Positions 6,659-15,084 of a DNA stretch of 62,594 nucleotides are shown piece after piece. Each line of letters starts with the position of its first letter. The stretch's first letter is position 1. Where the stretch lies: assembly GCA_011605725.1 (NCBI GenBank), contig JAAOZP010000015.1, positions 1 through 62,594 on the forward strand. Direction: 5' to 3'. This DNA is from Nitrososphaerota archaeon (GTDB lineage Archaea > Thermoproteota > EX4484-205 > JAAOZP01). The notes under the pieces are model-generated. The model was not told the DNA's origin. It worked only from the letters and a program-made list of their open reading frames with translations, and searched no databases. The position numbers and the translations under genes are program-made.

Positions 6659-8064
6659 TAACGATTCTGCGAAAGAACAGGGTGACGTACGAGCTTCTGG
6701 AAACCCCTGGCAGGGATAGGATCGTTGGAAGCTACTTAATACTGCTGGATAACGTTACTCGGAGAAGGCTTCTTCTTCAGATAATAGATGTTAACTATCT
6801 TAGTATTCCTGGCGAGATAGAGGAGATAATACGGATAAGCAAGAGGGAGGAGTCCTACCAGGTTTTCGAGGAAGATGAAAACCTTAAGAAGATACTTGAC
6901 GAGCTGATGGATTCCAGAATATTAATATGCAAGGTTCGCGCAGCCTTTTCGCTTGATGATGAGACTATAGATTTTCAATGGGCTCCTTCAAGAATGAAAT
7001 CAAGAATCTATGAGCCGAGCGCAGAAGAGTTGAACGGGTTGATTACGAGCAAGTATGCAATACCAGTTAAGATCAGCGATGAAGTAAAGATAGATTTGAA
7101 TGCTTTAGACGGAGGCTTAACCCTGATAATCGGTAAGAAGGGCTCAGGCAAGTCTAATCTTTCTAAAACATTGATAGCAAAAATTCTGGAGCACGGTGGG
7201 CGCTGCGTAGTCTTCGACATAAATGGAGAGTATGAACCAGTTGCAATGAGAGATAGGTTTCTGGTCTTAAAACCAGGTGAAAACATGTTTCTCGACATAT
7301 CTGGACTCGGGAAGGAGCTTTTCATAAATCTTATGGAAACCATTATGGGGTTACCCTCCTCTTCAGTCTGGGAGCTAAGGCGAATATTGGACAGTCTTGA
7401 GAACAGGAATATGCTGAATCTTAAGAGTCTCTGGAACGAAATAGTTTGTGGAAGAATTAATGATCTCGTCAAGGAGGCGCTTCTCAGAAGGATAACTGTC
7501 TTGAGGGAAAGCGGGTTGTTCAGTGATTCCGATGCGACAGACTTGAACAAAGTTTTTAAAGAGGCATCGAACAAAGCTTTAGTTATAAACCTGAAGGGCC
7601 TGCCGAAACCCTTTAGACAATTGATAGTTGAAACAGTGCTGAACAAGACTGTTAGGATGCTGGAGAACGGTGAAATAAAACCGCTCTTCCTGTTCGCGGA
7701 GGAAGCGCAGTCATATTTGGATGAAAAAGCATGGGAGGACTATATAACTCGGATGAGACATATCGGGTTATCTGTTGTTTTCATAACTAATGAGCCGGAT
7801 AGCTTAATGAGCTTCGTGTATAGACAGGCCGACAACTGTTTCATATTCAACTTGGTTAATGAGAATGATTTGAACTATATTTCAAAAATGTCTAAAATAG
7901 ACGCTGAATCGCTTATCAGCCTCGTGCCCACTCTGCCCATCGGCAAGTGCCTGGCGTTTGGAAACATTACTGGAAATATACCAATCATGCTAAACATACG
8001 TAGAGAAAACGTGTTCGGAACCGGGGAAACTAGAAGGGTGCTTCTAGCTGTCCCTAGAGGCTGA
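6655..8064 (+). CDS. herA: HerA-like hexameric DNA translocase ATPase
   Basis: A 469-residue P-loop ATPase of the FtsK/HerA group, TTG start. The N-terminal beta-rich HAS-barrel-like domain spans ~1-115. The Walker A motif is GKKGSGKSN (Lys166), VVFDINGEYEPV follows as in HerA, and the Walker B-type acidic pair is in LFLFAEEAQ (Glu349/Glu350). Where usual HerA proteins carry SQRP, this one reads TNEP (379-382). HerA pumps DNA through the NurA dimer. No mre11 or rad50 is adjacent, unlike the classical archaeal operon, so this may be a second, specialised HerA-NurA pair. Its 3' end overlaps enolase tail to tail by 11 bp. Confidence 0.85.
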   Translation: MITILRKNRVTYELLETPGRDRIVGSYLILLDNVTRRRLLLQIIDVNYLSIPGEIEEIIRISKREESYQVFEEDENLKKILDELMDSRILICKVRAAFSLDDETIDFQWAPSRMKSRIYEPSAEELNGLITSKYAIPVKISDEVKIDLNALDGGLTLIIGKKGSGKSNLSKTLIAKILEHGGRCVVFDINGEYEPVAMRDRFLVLKPGENMFLDISGLGKELFINLMETIMGLPSSSVWELRRILDSLENRNMLNLKSLWNEIVCGRINDLVKEALLRRITVLRESGLFSDSDATDLNKVFKEASNKALVINLKGLPKPFRQLIVETVLNKTVRMLENGEIKPLFLFAEEAQSYLDEKAWEDYITRMRHIGLSVVFITNEPDSLMSFVYRQADNCFIFNLVNENDLNYISKMSKIDAESLISLVPTLPIGKCLAFGNITGNIPIMLNIRRENVFGTGETRRVLLAVPRG

Positions 8065-9346
8065 AAACCTCCGGTCCTTCATACTTTGCACTAGACCCTA
8101 GTTTTTCACATATTCTGAGCAGCCTATTGTACTTTGCAGTTCTTTCTCCCCTGCACGGAGCCCCTGTTTTTATCTGTCCAGCGTTGAAAGCAACAGCAAT
8201 ATCGGAAATATAGGTATCTTCAGTTTCTCCAGACCTATGGCTTACAATAACCCTGTAATTGTTTTCAACAGCCGTGTTGAAGGTCTCTAAGGATTCGGTT
8301 AAAGATCCGCACTGGTTAAGCTTGAAAAGAAGCGCGTTTGCAGCGCCTTTTCTTATCCCTTGGAGAAGCCTCTCCTTGTTTGTAACAAAAACATCGTCCC
8401 CCACTATCTGTACTCGAGAACCCATTCTTCTAGTCATCTCGGCGAAGGATTCGAAATCGTTCTCTTCAAACGGGTCCTCTATCGATTTCAGCCTGAAAGT
8501 TGAAACCAGCCCAGCATAGTATTCTAGAAGCTCACTGCTCGAGAGTTCCTTACCGTCTATCTTATACTTGTTTGAAGAAGGATCGTAGAAAGATGATGAT
8601 GCTGCATCTATTCCAAGCAATACTTGCGAATAAGTATAGCCTGTTTCCTCGATTGCGGTTAATAATAGTTCCAGAGCCTGATCGCTGCGGTTAAGAGGCG
8701 GTGCAAAGCCTCCCTCGTCTCCAACGTTTATCGAGGGTCTTCCATATTTCTTTACTATTACACTTCTAAGCGTATGGTAAACCTCGACGCCTGCTCTTAA
8801 AGCATCAGGGAAATCGTTAAACCCTGCAGGTATTATCATGAACTCCTGTATAGAAAGATTGTTTCCAGCATGCTTCCCGCCGTTTATAACGTTCATAAGA
8901 GGGACGGGGAGCCTGACGCCTTTTCCCTCTCCCAAATACTCGAAAAGCTCCATTCCACTAGCTTCCGAAGCGGCTATGGCGTTGGCAAGAGAGACAGCTA
9001 GAATCGCGTTCGCCCCGAGCCTAGACTTATTCGGAGTACCGTCTAGCTCAAGCATTTTCCTATCGACTTCGCTTTGACGCCTAGCATCTAAACCGGTTAG
9101 TACTGGGCTGATTGTCTCGTTAATGTTCCTAACCGCCTTTAAAACACCTAAACCATGGAATCTTTTCTCATCCTTATCCCTTAGTTCAACCGCCTCATAC
9201 TTTCCTGTGGAGGCGCCCGAGGGAATGCCTGCTCTACCTACAGCTCCTCCCTGTAGCTCGACAACCGCCTCAACCGTAGGGTTTCCACGAGAGTCCAGTA
9301 TCTCTCTGCCTCGAACCCTTTTTATTTTAAACGCATCTCCCGCCAT
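8054..9346 (-). CDS. eno: Enolase
   Basis: A 430-residue, full-length enolase that interconverts 2-phosphoglycerate and phosphoenolpyruvate in the cytoplasm. Visible family features: EILDSRGNPTVE at the N-terminus, PSGASTG loop, VGDEGGFAPP, the Mg-binding acids in SIEDPFEEND and VGDDVFVTN, and the LLFKLNQCGSLTE signature before SHRSGETED. Cys in the signature replaces the common Ile and should be neutral. A GGAG ribosome site precedes the ATG. Monocistronic or followed by the small membrane protein's own unit upstream. Confidence 0.97.
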   Translation of the reverse strand: MAGDAFKIKRVRGREILDSRGNPTVEAVVELQGGAVGRAGIPSGASTGKYEAVELRDKDEKRFHGLGVLKAVRNINETISPVLTGLDARRQSEVDRKMLELDGTPNKSRLGANAILAVSLANAIAASEASGMELFEYLGEGKGVRLPVPLMNVINGGKHAGNNLSIQEFMIIPAGFNDFPDALRAGVEVYHTLRSVIVKKYGRPSINVGDEGGFAPPLNRSDQALELLLTAIEETGYTYSQVLLGIDAASSSFYDPSSNKYKIDGKELSSSELLEYYAGLVSTFRLKSIEDPFEENDFESFAEMTRRMGSRVQIVGDDVFVTNKERLLQGIRKGAANALLFKLNQCGSLTESLETFNTAVENNYRVIVSHRSGETEDTYISDIAVAFNAGQIKTGAPCRGERTAKYNRLLRICEKLGSSAKYEGPEVFSL

Positions 9347-9387
9347 TTTTTCTCCTGGAAATCTTTAAAGCATGATTTAAGGTTTTG

Positions 9388-9702
9388 CTAAAGGAGCACT
9401 GGAAGTATGAATTCGCTGAAGAAGGCGAGTAGTAGTGCTCCAAATATCAAGTCTCTTCCAAGATACTTGTTCACCTTTGTCACGTAAAGTATGACCCCTA
9501 CTACAGCCATTGGAGCATAGATCATAGACAGGATTCGGAGGGATGCTTGCAGCACCATTTGCGAGAATGCTGAAACTGTTTTCTCCACAGAGTTAACAAT
9601 GCTTTCAAGCAGTTCTGTAAACCATTCGGAACCCGCAGCCTTTCCTCCCTCCTCTCCTATGAGCGGGATGATTAGTTTCTCCGCAAGCCTTAACATTCTC
9701 AT
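9388..9702 (-). CDS. Small membrane protein, unknown function
   Basis: A 104-residue protein with an amphipathic, Ser/Glu-rich first half and two hydrophobic segments (about 57-77 and 84-103). This predicts two membrane helices with a short charged loop (KVNKYLGRD). Met3 is an alternative start. It sits between enolase and Top6B on the same strand, with 72 bp to Top6B. No family recognised. Confidence 0.6.
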   Translation of the reverse strand: MRMLRLAEKLIIPLIGEEGGKAAGSEWFTELLESIVNSVEKTVSAFSQMVLQASLRILSMIYAPMAVVGVILYVTKVNKYLGRDLIFGALLLAFFSEFILPVLL

Positions 9703-9774
9703 GCCTCTTCCAGTTAGAGAAAGACTAGGATACTATTTAACTACCCATAAGCAGAGGCGAGGCAGCTTGTCTCT

Positions 9775-11331
9775 TTAAGATGTTTCCTCATGAAGAACCC
9801 GATACTTGTCCATTAGGCTTAAAAGCGCCTTTACGCTTGACTCCCTGACCTTTACTTTTCCTCCAGCCGCCTCCTCGGCAAACCGGATTATCATGGGCAA
9901 ATACTTGCGGTATACGTCAAGCCTTCTCTTCTCCCTCTCCATGCTTTTCTTTCTCGAAAGATAGAACGAGATTTCTCTGCTGACGTTTCTAAGCCCATTT
10001 AAAATCTCCCTCTCTATTTCAGGCCTATCAGCCACGTATTCTTTCCCAACTGTTTTATAAGGTATTTTTGTCGAACATATGTGCACGATGATTCTGACGG
10101 GGTCTGTTCTAGGGTCTATCTTGTAGCGTTTCCAGTTCATCAGCTTGTTCACAACCTTATAGGAAACATCATTAGCCTCATCATACAGAAGGGGAATCCT
10201 GTTCGCATACCTGTAGATTATCGCGTTACCATCCTCAGGAGGAGTTATCTTTCCACCGTAAGCTATTCCAACCTCCACTATGAAAGGGTGTCCGGAATAT
10301 GCTTGAGGCTTCCTGCTCTCAACTGCGAGCACCTCGGGTTCAAGCTCCTTCTTAATCCCCTCTTTCAAAAGCGTCTCACCTATGGGAGAGAGAATGCTTG
10401 CGTCAGGCGGGAGAAAGCCATCGTAATTCTTCAAAGTCTGAGTGAGCTTCACGATCTCATCCAGGCCGAGTTCTCCGACAAGCGTGTTCGGCGAGAGGTT
10501 TAATTGCTCCAGTATCTTGCTGGCAGTTTCCTTTCCAACTCTGTGGAAGCTTCGCGTGAGAAATGATATTAATGTTCTCTTACGGTTCTCTTCTGCAAGC
10601 CTCTTAACCATCTCGACGTCAACGCCGTGAGGATGAGGCAGTGTTTCCTTAGGAGGATTAGGCATTTGAGTAGTGCTCCTGGAGAACCTGATAAGCCTCC
10701 CGTAGGCATCGACCAGCGTAATGTTTGCATAGGGTGCGACAAGCGCGCTGAGCTTAATATACTCAAGTATCTTCGGAAACGCTCTGAAGTAATCCCCCTC
10801 CAGAGTAAAGCTTACAATAGTGCCGTTCCACTTCTTAGGGTTATTTTTCTCCTGTCTCTCTAAAACTATAGGCGCGTTCTTCTTAATGTCTATCATTATC
10901 TTGAAAAAGTAGATTCTTTTATGATAGCCCACAGTGATTTCAAGAGGATTGTTTGTCGTTATCTGGCCGTATAGATACGCCATTTTCCCACCAAGCCCGA
11001 ACGTGCCTCTGGATTGTATCAGGGTATACTTTGAACCGAAAAGTATTTTTCCGAAAGCGTTTGGAATATGCTCAGGCGGAATGCCTCCGCCGTTGTCGGC
11101 AATCCTTATTCTTACAATGTTTCTCTCACTGTCCGCTTGGCCTTCAATAGTTAGAAACAATATTATGTCTGGCAGTATGCCTCTGGCTTCGCAGGCATCC
11201 AGAGAGTTTTCAACAAGTTCTCTTACAGCTGTGTACAGTGCTCTAACAGGGTTTGAAAAGCCAGCGATATCCCTGTTTCTATAGAAGAAGTCTGCAGGGC
11301 TGATTTCTTTAAATTTCTCCTCAGAACTCAT
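9775..11331 (-). CDS. top6B: DNA topoisomerase VI subunit B
   Basis: The 518-residue ATPase subunit of the type IIB topoisomerase, which passes DNA duplexes during replication and segregation. GHKL motifs are clear: RELVENSLDAC (N box), RIADNGGGIPP, and SRGTFGLGGKMAYLYGQ. A helix-two-turn-helix-like segment and transducer domain follow (APYANITLVDAYG, YRYANRIPLLYDEA with the conserved transducer Lys in KVVNKLMNWKRY). It overlaps the upstream KH gene by 11 bp and ends the translation-factor operon. The partner top6A, usually adjacent in archaea, is not in this window. Confidence 0.95.
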   Translation of the reverse strand: MSSEEKFKEISPADFFYRNRDIAGFSNPVRALYTAVRELVENSLDACEARGILPDIILFLTIEGQADSERNIVRIRIADNGGGIPPEHIPNAFGKILFGSKYTLIQSRGTFGLGGKMAYLYGQITTNNPLEITVGYHKRIYFFKIMIDIKKNAPIVLERQEKNNPKKWNGTIVSFTLEGDYFRAFPKILEYIKLSALVAPYANITLVDAYGRLIRFSRSTTQMPNPPKETLPHPHGVDVEMVKRLAEENRKRTLISFLTRSFHRVGKETASKILEQLNLSPNTLVGELGLDEIVKLTQTLKNYDGFLPPDASILSPIGETLLKEGIKKELEPEVLAVESRKPQAYSGHPFIVEVGIAYGGKITPPEDGNAIIYRYANRIPLLYDEANDVSYKVVNKLMNWKRYKIDPRTDPVRIIVHICSTKIPYKTVGKEYVADRPEIEREILNGLRNVSREISFYLSRKKSMEREKRRLDVYRKYLPMIIRFAEEAAGGKVKVRESSVKALLSLMDKYRVLHEETS

Positions 11332-11899
11332 CCGTCTTCTCCTCTCTACTCATCCAGATTCCTTTTTCCAATGACTTTCTCTGGCTCTCCAAAAATTTAA
11401 ACACGGTGCTGAACTGAGCTCCCTTCAATATTTTTAAAATCGTCTTAAAAGCTATTTCGCAGCTCTCCTCCTCACCAATTATCCCAAGAGTATAATTGTA
11501 GAGGGCGAGTTTAGCGCCAGAAAGTTTTTCAACCTTCTTCCAAACCTTCCCGTCTTTCCCTATTATTCTGCCCTTTAATATTTTTAAACGGGAGGAGGAT
11601 TCGCCTGCGAAATCTCTTAAGTCGATTATCTTTAAGACAAGCTTGTCGTCTAGAAGCCTTAAAGCATCCTCGCCTGAGAACCCGCTTGATATCGCGTCCG
11701 CAATCCTTCTCACTTTAAAATATGATTCAGGATTCTCAGAATTATACTCCACCCTAATAGTTCCATCTTGTTGAACCTGAATCTTAACCTTTGTTTCCTC
11801 CTCTATCTTTCTCTTTGTTTCACCGTTCTTCCCGATTAAAACCCCTATTCTTTCCTGCGGGATGTTTAGGAAAAACACGTTAGCCAATTCTGCTAACAA
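11321..11899 (-). CDS. Dim2/Pno1-like KH-domain RNA-binding protein
   Basis: A 192-residue protein with two KH domains. The first carries IGVLIGKNGETKRKIEEET and the second GRIIGKDGKVWKKVEKLSGA, both with the GxxG loop. Archaeal homologs of eukaryotic Dim2/Pno1 bind the 3' end of 16S rRNA during small-subunit maturation and interact functionally with aIF2 and RIO1, whose genes are in the same operon here. The start overlaps the end of the RIO1 gene by 20 bp. Confidence 0.9.
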   Translation of the reverse strand: MLAELANVFFLNIPQERIGVLIGKNGETKRKIEEETKVKIQVQQDGTIRVEYNSENPESYFKVRRIADAISSGFSGEDALRLLDDKLVLKIIDLRDFAGESSSRLKILKGRIIGKDGKVWKKVEKLSGAKLALYNYTLGIIGEEESCEIAFKTILKILKGAQFSTVFKFLESQRKSLEKGIWMSREEKTDEF

Positions 11900-12668
11900 C
11901 CTCCTCTACGGGTATTGTCTCTTCAACCCATCTTCTTTTCATGAAGAACGTGTTTATGTTTTCAACATCCCTTCTTAAAAATTCTTCTGCTAATGGGTGT
12001 GTAACGGGGACAGCTTGAGACAAATCTATGATGAAAGGCTTATCGTTCCAAATCATAACATTATACTCGCTCAGGTCCGCATGGATTAAACCGGCTTTAT
12101 TATGGCTCCTAATTATGAAGTTAATTATCTCCATGTAGGTTTCACTAGGGTTCTTAAGTTCGTGGAGCTCCTTCAAAAGAGGAGCCCTTTGACCATTCTC
12201 ACCTATGAAGCTCATCACTAGAATGTTTTTCTGAACAAGCATTGGCTTCGGCACGGGGAGCCCAGCCTCATGCATAGTGGCTAAATTGGCATATTCTTTT
12301 CTCGCCCAAGTGTAAACTAGAGATCGACTATCGCTCTTAACTTTTTCAAACCGCTTATCGCCAATAATATACTTCAGCATCATGCGTCTTATCTCCGTGT
12401 TGACAGTCAGGTAAATTTTAACCGCAACCTCAACATTACCCTTCGCAACAGCATGAAATACTTTAGACTCTTTGCCTGAAGATATCTCGCCGTTAAACTC
12501 TTTTAAAAAACCTTTCCTCAGCAGGTCGTAAAGCTGCATCAAGACTTCAACGTTAAAAACCTCGCTGAAAACCTCAAAGTCCTCGCTTCTCTTAACCTTC
12601 ATCCTCTGAAGCTTCTCTATAAGTCTCTCCCTGAGCTCCAAGCTGTCGAAGACTTTTTCATGCCTCAT
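11880..12668 (-). CDS. rio1: RIO1-type serine protein kinase
   Basis: A 262-residue atypical kinase required for late 30S subunit maturation. The nucleotide loop reads SSGKESKVFHA (~62-72), the ATP-lysine lies in VAVKIY, the catalytic loop is LIHADLSEYNVM and the metal-binding Asp is in IIDLSQAV; all fit RIO1 rather than RIO2. The N-terminal winged helix typical of RIO2 is absent. It lies between aIF1A and the Dim2-like KH gene, both partners in ribosome work. Confidence 0.95.
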   Translation of the reverse strand: MRHEKVFDSLELRERLIEKLQRMKVKRSEDFEVFSEVFNVEVLMQLYDLLRKGFLKEFNGEISSGKESKVFHAVAKGNVEVAVKIYLTVNTEIRRMMLKYIIGDKRFEKVKSDSRSLVYTWARKEYANLATMHEAGLPVPKPMLVQKNILVMSFIGENGQRAPLLKELHELKNPSETYMEIINFIIRSHNKAGLIHADLSEYNVMIWNDKPFIIDLSQAVPVTHPLAEEFLRRDVENINTFFMKRRWVEETIPVEEVVSRIG

Positions 12669-12717
12669 GCTGCTTCAACTACCTGAGGCACGTAACAAGC
12701 CTGCATTGTTTTTAAGA

Positions 12718-13068
12718 TTAACTACTGGCTCCGCCTGTCTGCTCTTCAGTTTCCTTAACAAGCTCCTTGCTGAGAAACCCGTTTTTAATCAAGTAGTCTA
12801 TTTGACCGATAGTATACCTGTGTAAAATTTCTCCTCGATCAGGCTGAAAGGACCATGGCTCAACCAGAACAATATCGTTCAGCTTAATCCATATTTTTCT
12901 CCTAAGCTTCCCCCTGAGCCTGCACTGCCTAATTTTACCGTCAGAGCAGAGCACCGTGGCCCAGTTGGAGCCTGAAAGGCCTTCCACTCTTCCGAACAGC
13001 TGTCCCTCTCCAGGTGTGACTAGGGTTTCAGAAATATCTCTCTCACTGTATACTTTTCTCTTTCCCAA
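12718..13068 (-). CDS. eif1a: Translation initiation factor aIF1A
   Basis: A 116-residue S1/OB-fold factor that binds the A site of the small subunit and promotes start-codon selection. Family landmarks include LFGRVEGLSGSNWATVLCSD and CRLRGKLRRKIWI, then DIVLVEPW. The C-terminal tail is short and acidic. Second to last of the translation genes read before RIO1. Confidence 0.95.
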   Translation of the reverse strand: MGKRKVYSERDISETLVTPGEGQLFGRVEGLSGSNWATVLCSDGKIRQCRLRGKLRRKIWIKLNDIVLVEPWSFQPDRGEILHRYTIGQIDYLIKNGFLSKELVKETEEQTGGASS

Positions 13069-13124
13069 GCCTTACTAAGCTACTGCTGCCCTTCTTAATA
13101 AACTATATGTTAAGCTGAGAAAGG

Positions 13125-13430
13125 CTAGATGCGAATTATCATCATGAACATTACTCCGCCTATTTTCCTAGTATTATCCTCTCTACCTAAACCGCTTTCT
13201 AAAACTGTTTTCACAACCCTGTTTCCAACAAGGTTCACGGAGGAAGCATTCTGAATGCTTTCTAAAAGCTCCTCCTTATCTACAAGCCTGCCACCGTAAA
13301 ACCTTTCAGCCACATTCACCTCCAATCCCGTTTCATCCTTAATTATTCTTCCGAGAAGCTCCTTATCGCATGCCCCTATTATCTTGGTCGTGCCGACAGA
13401 ATGCTCCTTCATATAGAATTCCCTGCTCAT
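13125..13430 (-). CDS. DUF424 family protein
   Basis: A 101-residue protein matching the archaeal DUF424 pattern: IIGACDKELLGRI near the start, AERFYGGRLVDKEEL in the middle and SVNLVGNRVVKTVLESG near 67-83. Function unknown; the family is found with translation genes, as here between aIF2-beta (gap of 3 bp) and aIF1A. Confidence 0.85.
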   Translation of the reverse strand: MSREFYMKEHSVGTTKIIGACDKELLGRIIKDETGLEVNVAERFYGGRLVDKEELLESIQNASSVNLVGNRVVKTVLESGLGREDNTRKIGGVMFMMIIRI

Positions 13431-13433
13431 TTT

Positions 13434-13862
13434 TCAAAGACTTTTGACGGGCGAAACAGCACCGCAGCTTAAGCATACGAGTTGAACAATACCTCTTTTC
13501 TCCCTGCTCAGCTTGGTGTCCGGCCTTTTACAAACAGGGCATTCCACGTAAGCCTTTATATAGTCAGCTATTACCGTGTCTAGTTGCTTAGGAAGAATCC
13601 TACCCTTGAAAACATAGCGTCCCTCGCCGATTTCCGAGTAGGGCGCAGCAAGTCTTAAAGTCATGTATTTTAACAGGTGTTTCACATCCCTGTTAAGCAG
13701 GTCAGCTATCTGGTTAAGGTTTTGAACAATAGTCTTATTCTTCTCAACTACGCATTCAACACTAGGAATGTTCAGCCTCTCCCGGCTCTCCGTCTTAGGC
13801 ACTTTACTTAGTCCTCTGTCCAACCATTCCAAGTAACCTTCATCGCTACCTGTTTCCTTCAC
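13434..13862 (-). CDS. eif2b: Translation initiation factor aIF2 beta subunit
   Basis: A 142-residue subunit of the heterotrimer that delivers initiator tRNA. The central alpha-beta domain contains RLAAPYSEIGEGRYVFKG and the C-terminal zinc ribbon shows CPVCKRPDTKL ... CLSCG. Start is GTG at 13862, about 5 nt after the predicted transcription start, so the message is probably leaderless. First gene of the six-gene translation/Top6B operon. Confidence 0.94.
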   Translation of the reverse strand: MKETGSDEGYLEWLDRGLSKVPKTESRERLNIPSVECVVEKNKTIVQNLNQIADLLNRDVKHLLKYMTLRLAAPYSEIGEGRYVFKGRILPKQLDTVIADYIKAYVECPVCKRPDTKLSREKRGIVQLVCLSCGAVSPVKSL

Positions 13863-13886
13863 TTTCCATAAAATGATAATGGAAAC

Positions 13887-13900
13887 TCTTTAATAATGCT
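13887..13900. promoter_or_regulatory. Shared, near-symmetric TATA element for divergent genes
   Basis: CTCTTTAATAATGC reads as a TATA-like box on both strands. It is about 25-30 bp from the GTG of aIF2-beta (leftward) and from the ATG of the PfkB kinase at 13924 (rightward). Both genes would then have almost no leader. Confidence 0.45.
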
Positions 13901-13923
13901 TTCTATCGGGTTTATTCAACGAT

Positions 13924-15048
13924 ATGAGCAGTATACTCGTCGTAGGAAGCTCCGGTAAGGATGAGCACTTTAAAATAGGCTCTTTCTACAGGTTGCCCAG
14001 TGTTTTCCATGCTTTTCTGAAGAAGACTATCCCCGTCTCAAGGATGAGCGAGCTCCTCGGCCCAGAGTGGGACAGGAGTAGGGTTTACGGTTTACTAGAG
14101 TCAAACAGCCTGTCTCCAGTGAAATACAGCTACGGGGGCAGGGCTCCTCACGTAGCGTACGGTGTTGCACGCTTAGGCGGCAGGGTAAGGCTAGTAACTA
14201 CCTTCGGCAGGGACTATGACCATCCTTACCCGGGGTTTTTCAACGGAGGGTATTACAGTCATTTAGCGAAGAGCAACGTCGACATGAAGACAGCTATTGT
14301 TGAAGACAGCAGTAAAATTGGCTTTCTCAGCAGCGAGGTCCTGAACGCGGGCGTATGGATTGTTATGGATAAGACGACTTCGACAATCACCTGTGTGAAA
14401 GACGTTGAGAACAACGAGTTCTTCATAATAGATGATGTTGAGGGTGCAAGCGGTGTTGAAAAGCTTAGGCCAGTGCCTGAACCCGAGCTTGAATCAGCAG
14501 GCATCCTCTTCGTCACATCCTCTGAAACCCCTTTTATGAAGAGCTTCATCCTTGCGGCTAGGAGAAGAGGCGTAGACGTGGTTGTGGACATCGCGTCCTA
14601 CGGTGTTACTGAGGATTATGTTGAAACTATGGTTCCAAACTCGAAGATAATTCTTGGAAACTATAATGAGATCAAGCAGGCGACTGATCTTCTTGGGCTT
14701 AAGAACATAAGGGAGGTTTTTACACTCGGGTCTGAATACCCTGAGGCAATAGTCTTGGAGGATAAGATGACGGGACTAGTTGAAATCCACCATAGGGATG
14801 GCAAGTCTTCCAGAGTAGGTCCTATTCCGCCTGAGAAAACAGGCAGCTCTATTGGCTGTTGCGACGGTATTGCTGCAGGCATCTTGTTTGGTCTGCAAAG
14901 AGGATTGACTCTGGAAGAATCGTGCAGAATAGGTCTTTTAGAAGCATTCTCCATATGGAGGGTTGAAGGTGTGCAAGAGGGAATGTTAAGCATCGGCGAG
15001 CTTGCGGATCTTCACCGTAAGTTCTTCGGAAGGGAGCTGTTGGCTTAG
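13924..15048 (+). CDS. PfkB-family kinase, possible nucleoside/adenosine kinase
   Basis: A 374-residue ribokinase-fold protein. GGRAPHVAYGVARLGGRVRL (~70-90) is the PfkB signature-1 region, and the C-terminal signature appears as GSSIGCCDGIAAGILFGL with the catalytic Asp kept but GAGD changed to GCCD. An N-terminal insertion of ~50 residues makes it longer than typical members. Adenosylhomocysteinase begins 36 bp downstream on the same strand. That enzyme makes adenosine, so clearing adenosine is an attractive role, but this is inference and a sugar kinase is possible. Confidence 0.8.
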   Translation: MSSILVVGSSGKDEHFKIGSFYRLPSVFHAFLKKTIPVSRMSELLGPEWDRSRVYGLLESNSLSPVKYSYGGRAPHVAYGVARLGGRVRLVTTFGRDYDHPYPGFFNGGYYSHLAKSNVDMKTAIVEDSSKIGFLSSEVLNAGVWIVMDKTTSTITCVKDVENNEFFIIDDVEGASGVEKLRPVPEPELESAGILFVTSSETPFMKSFILAARRRGVDVVVDIASYGVTEDYVETMVPNSKIILGNYNEIKQATDLLGLKNIREVFTLGSEYPEAIVLEDKMTGLVEIHHRDGKSSRVGPIPPEKTGSSIGCCDGIAAGILFGLQRGLTLEESCRIGLLEAFSIWRVEGVQEGMLSIGELADLHRKFFGRELLA

Positions 15049-15084
15049 GAAGCTTTTTAAAAGGCTCGTAAATGGTTTAGAGGG

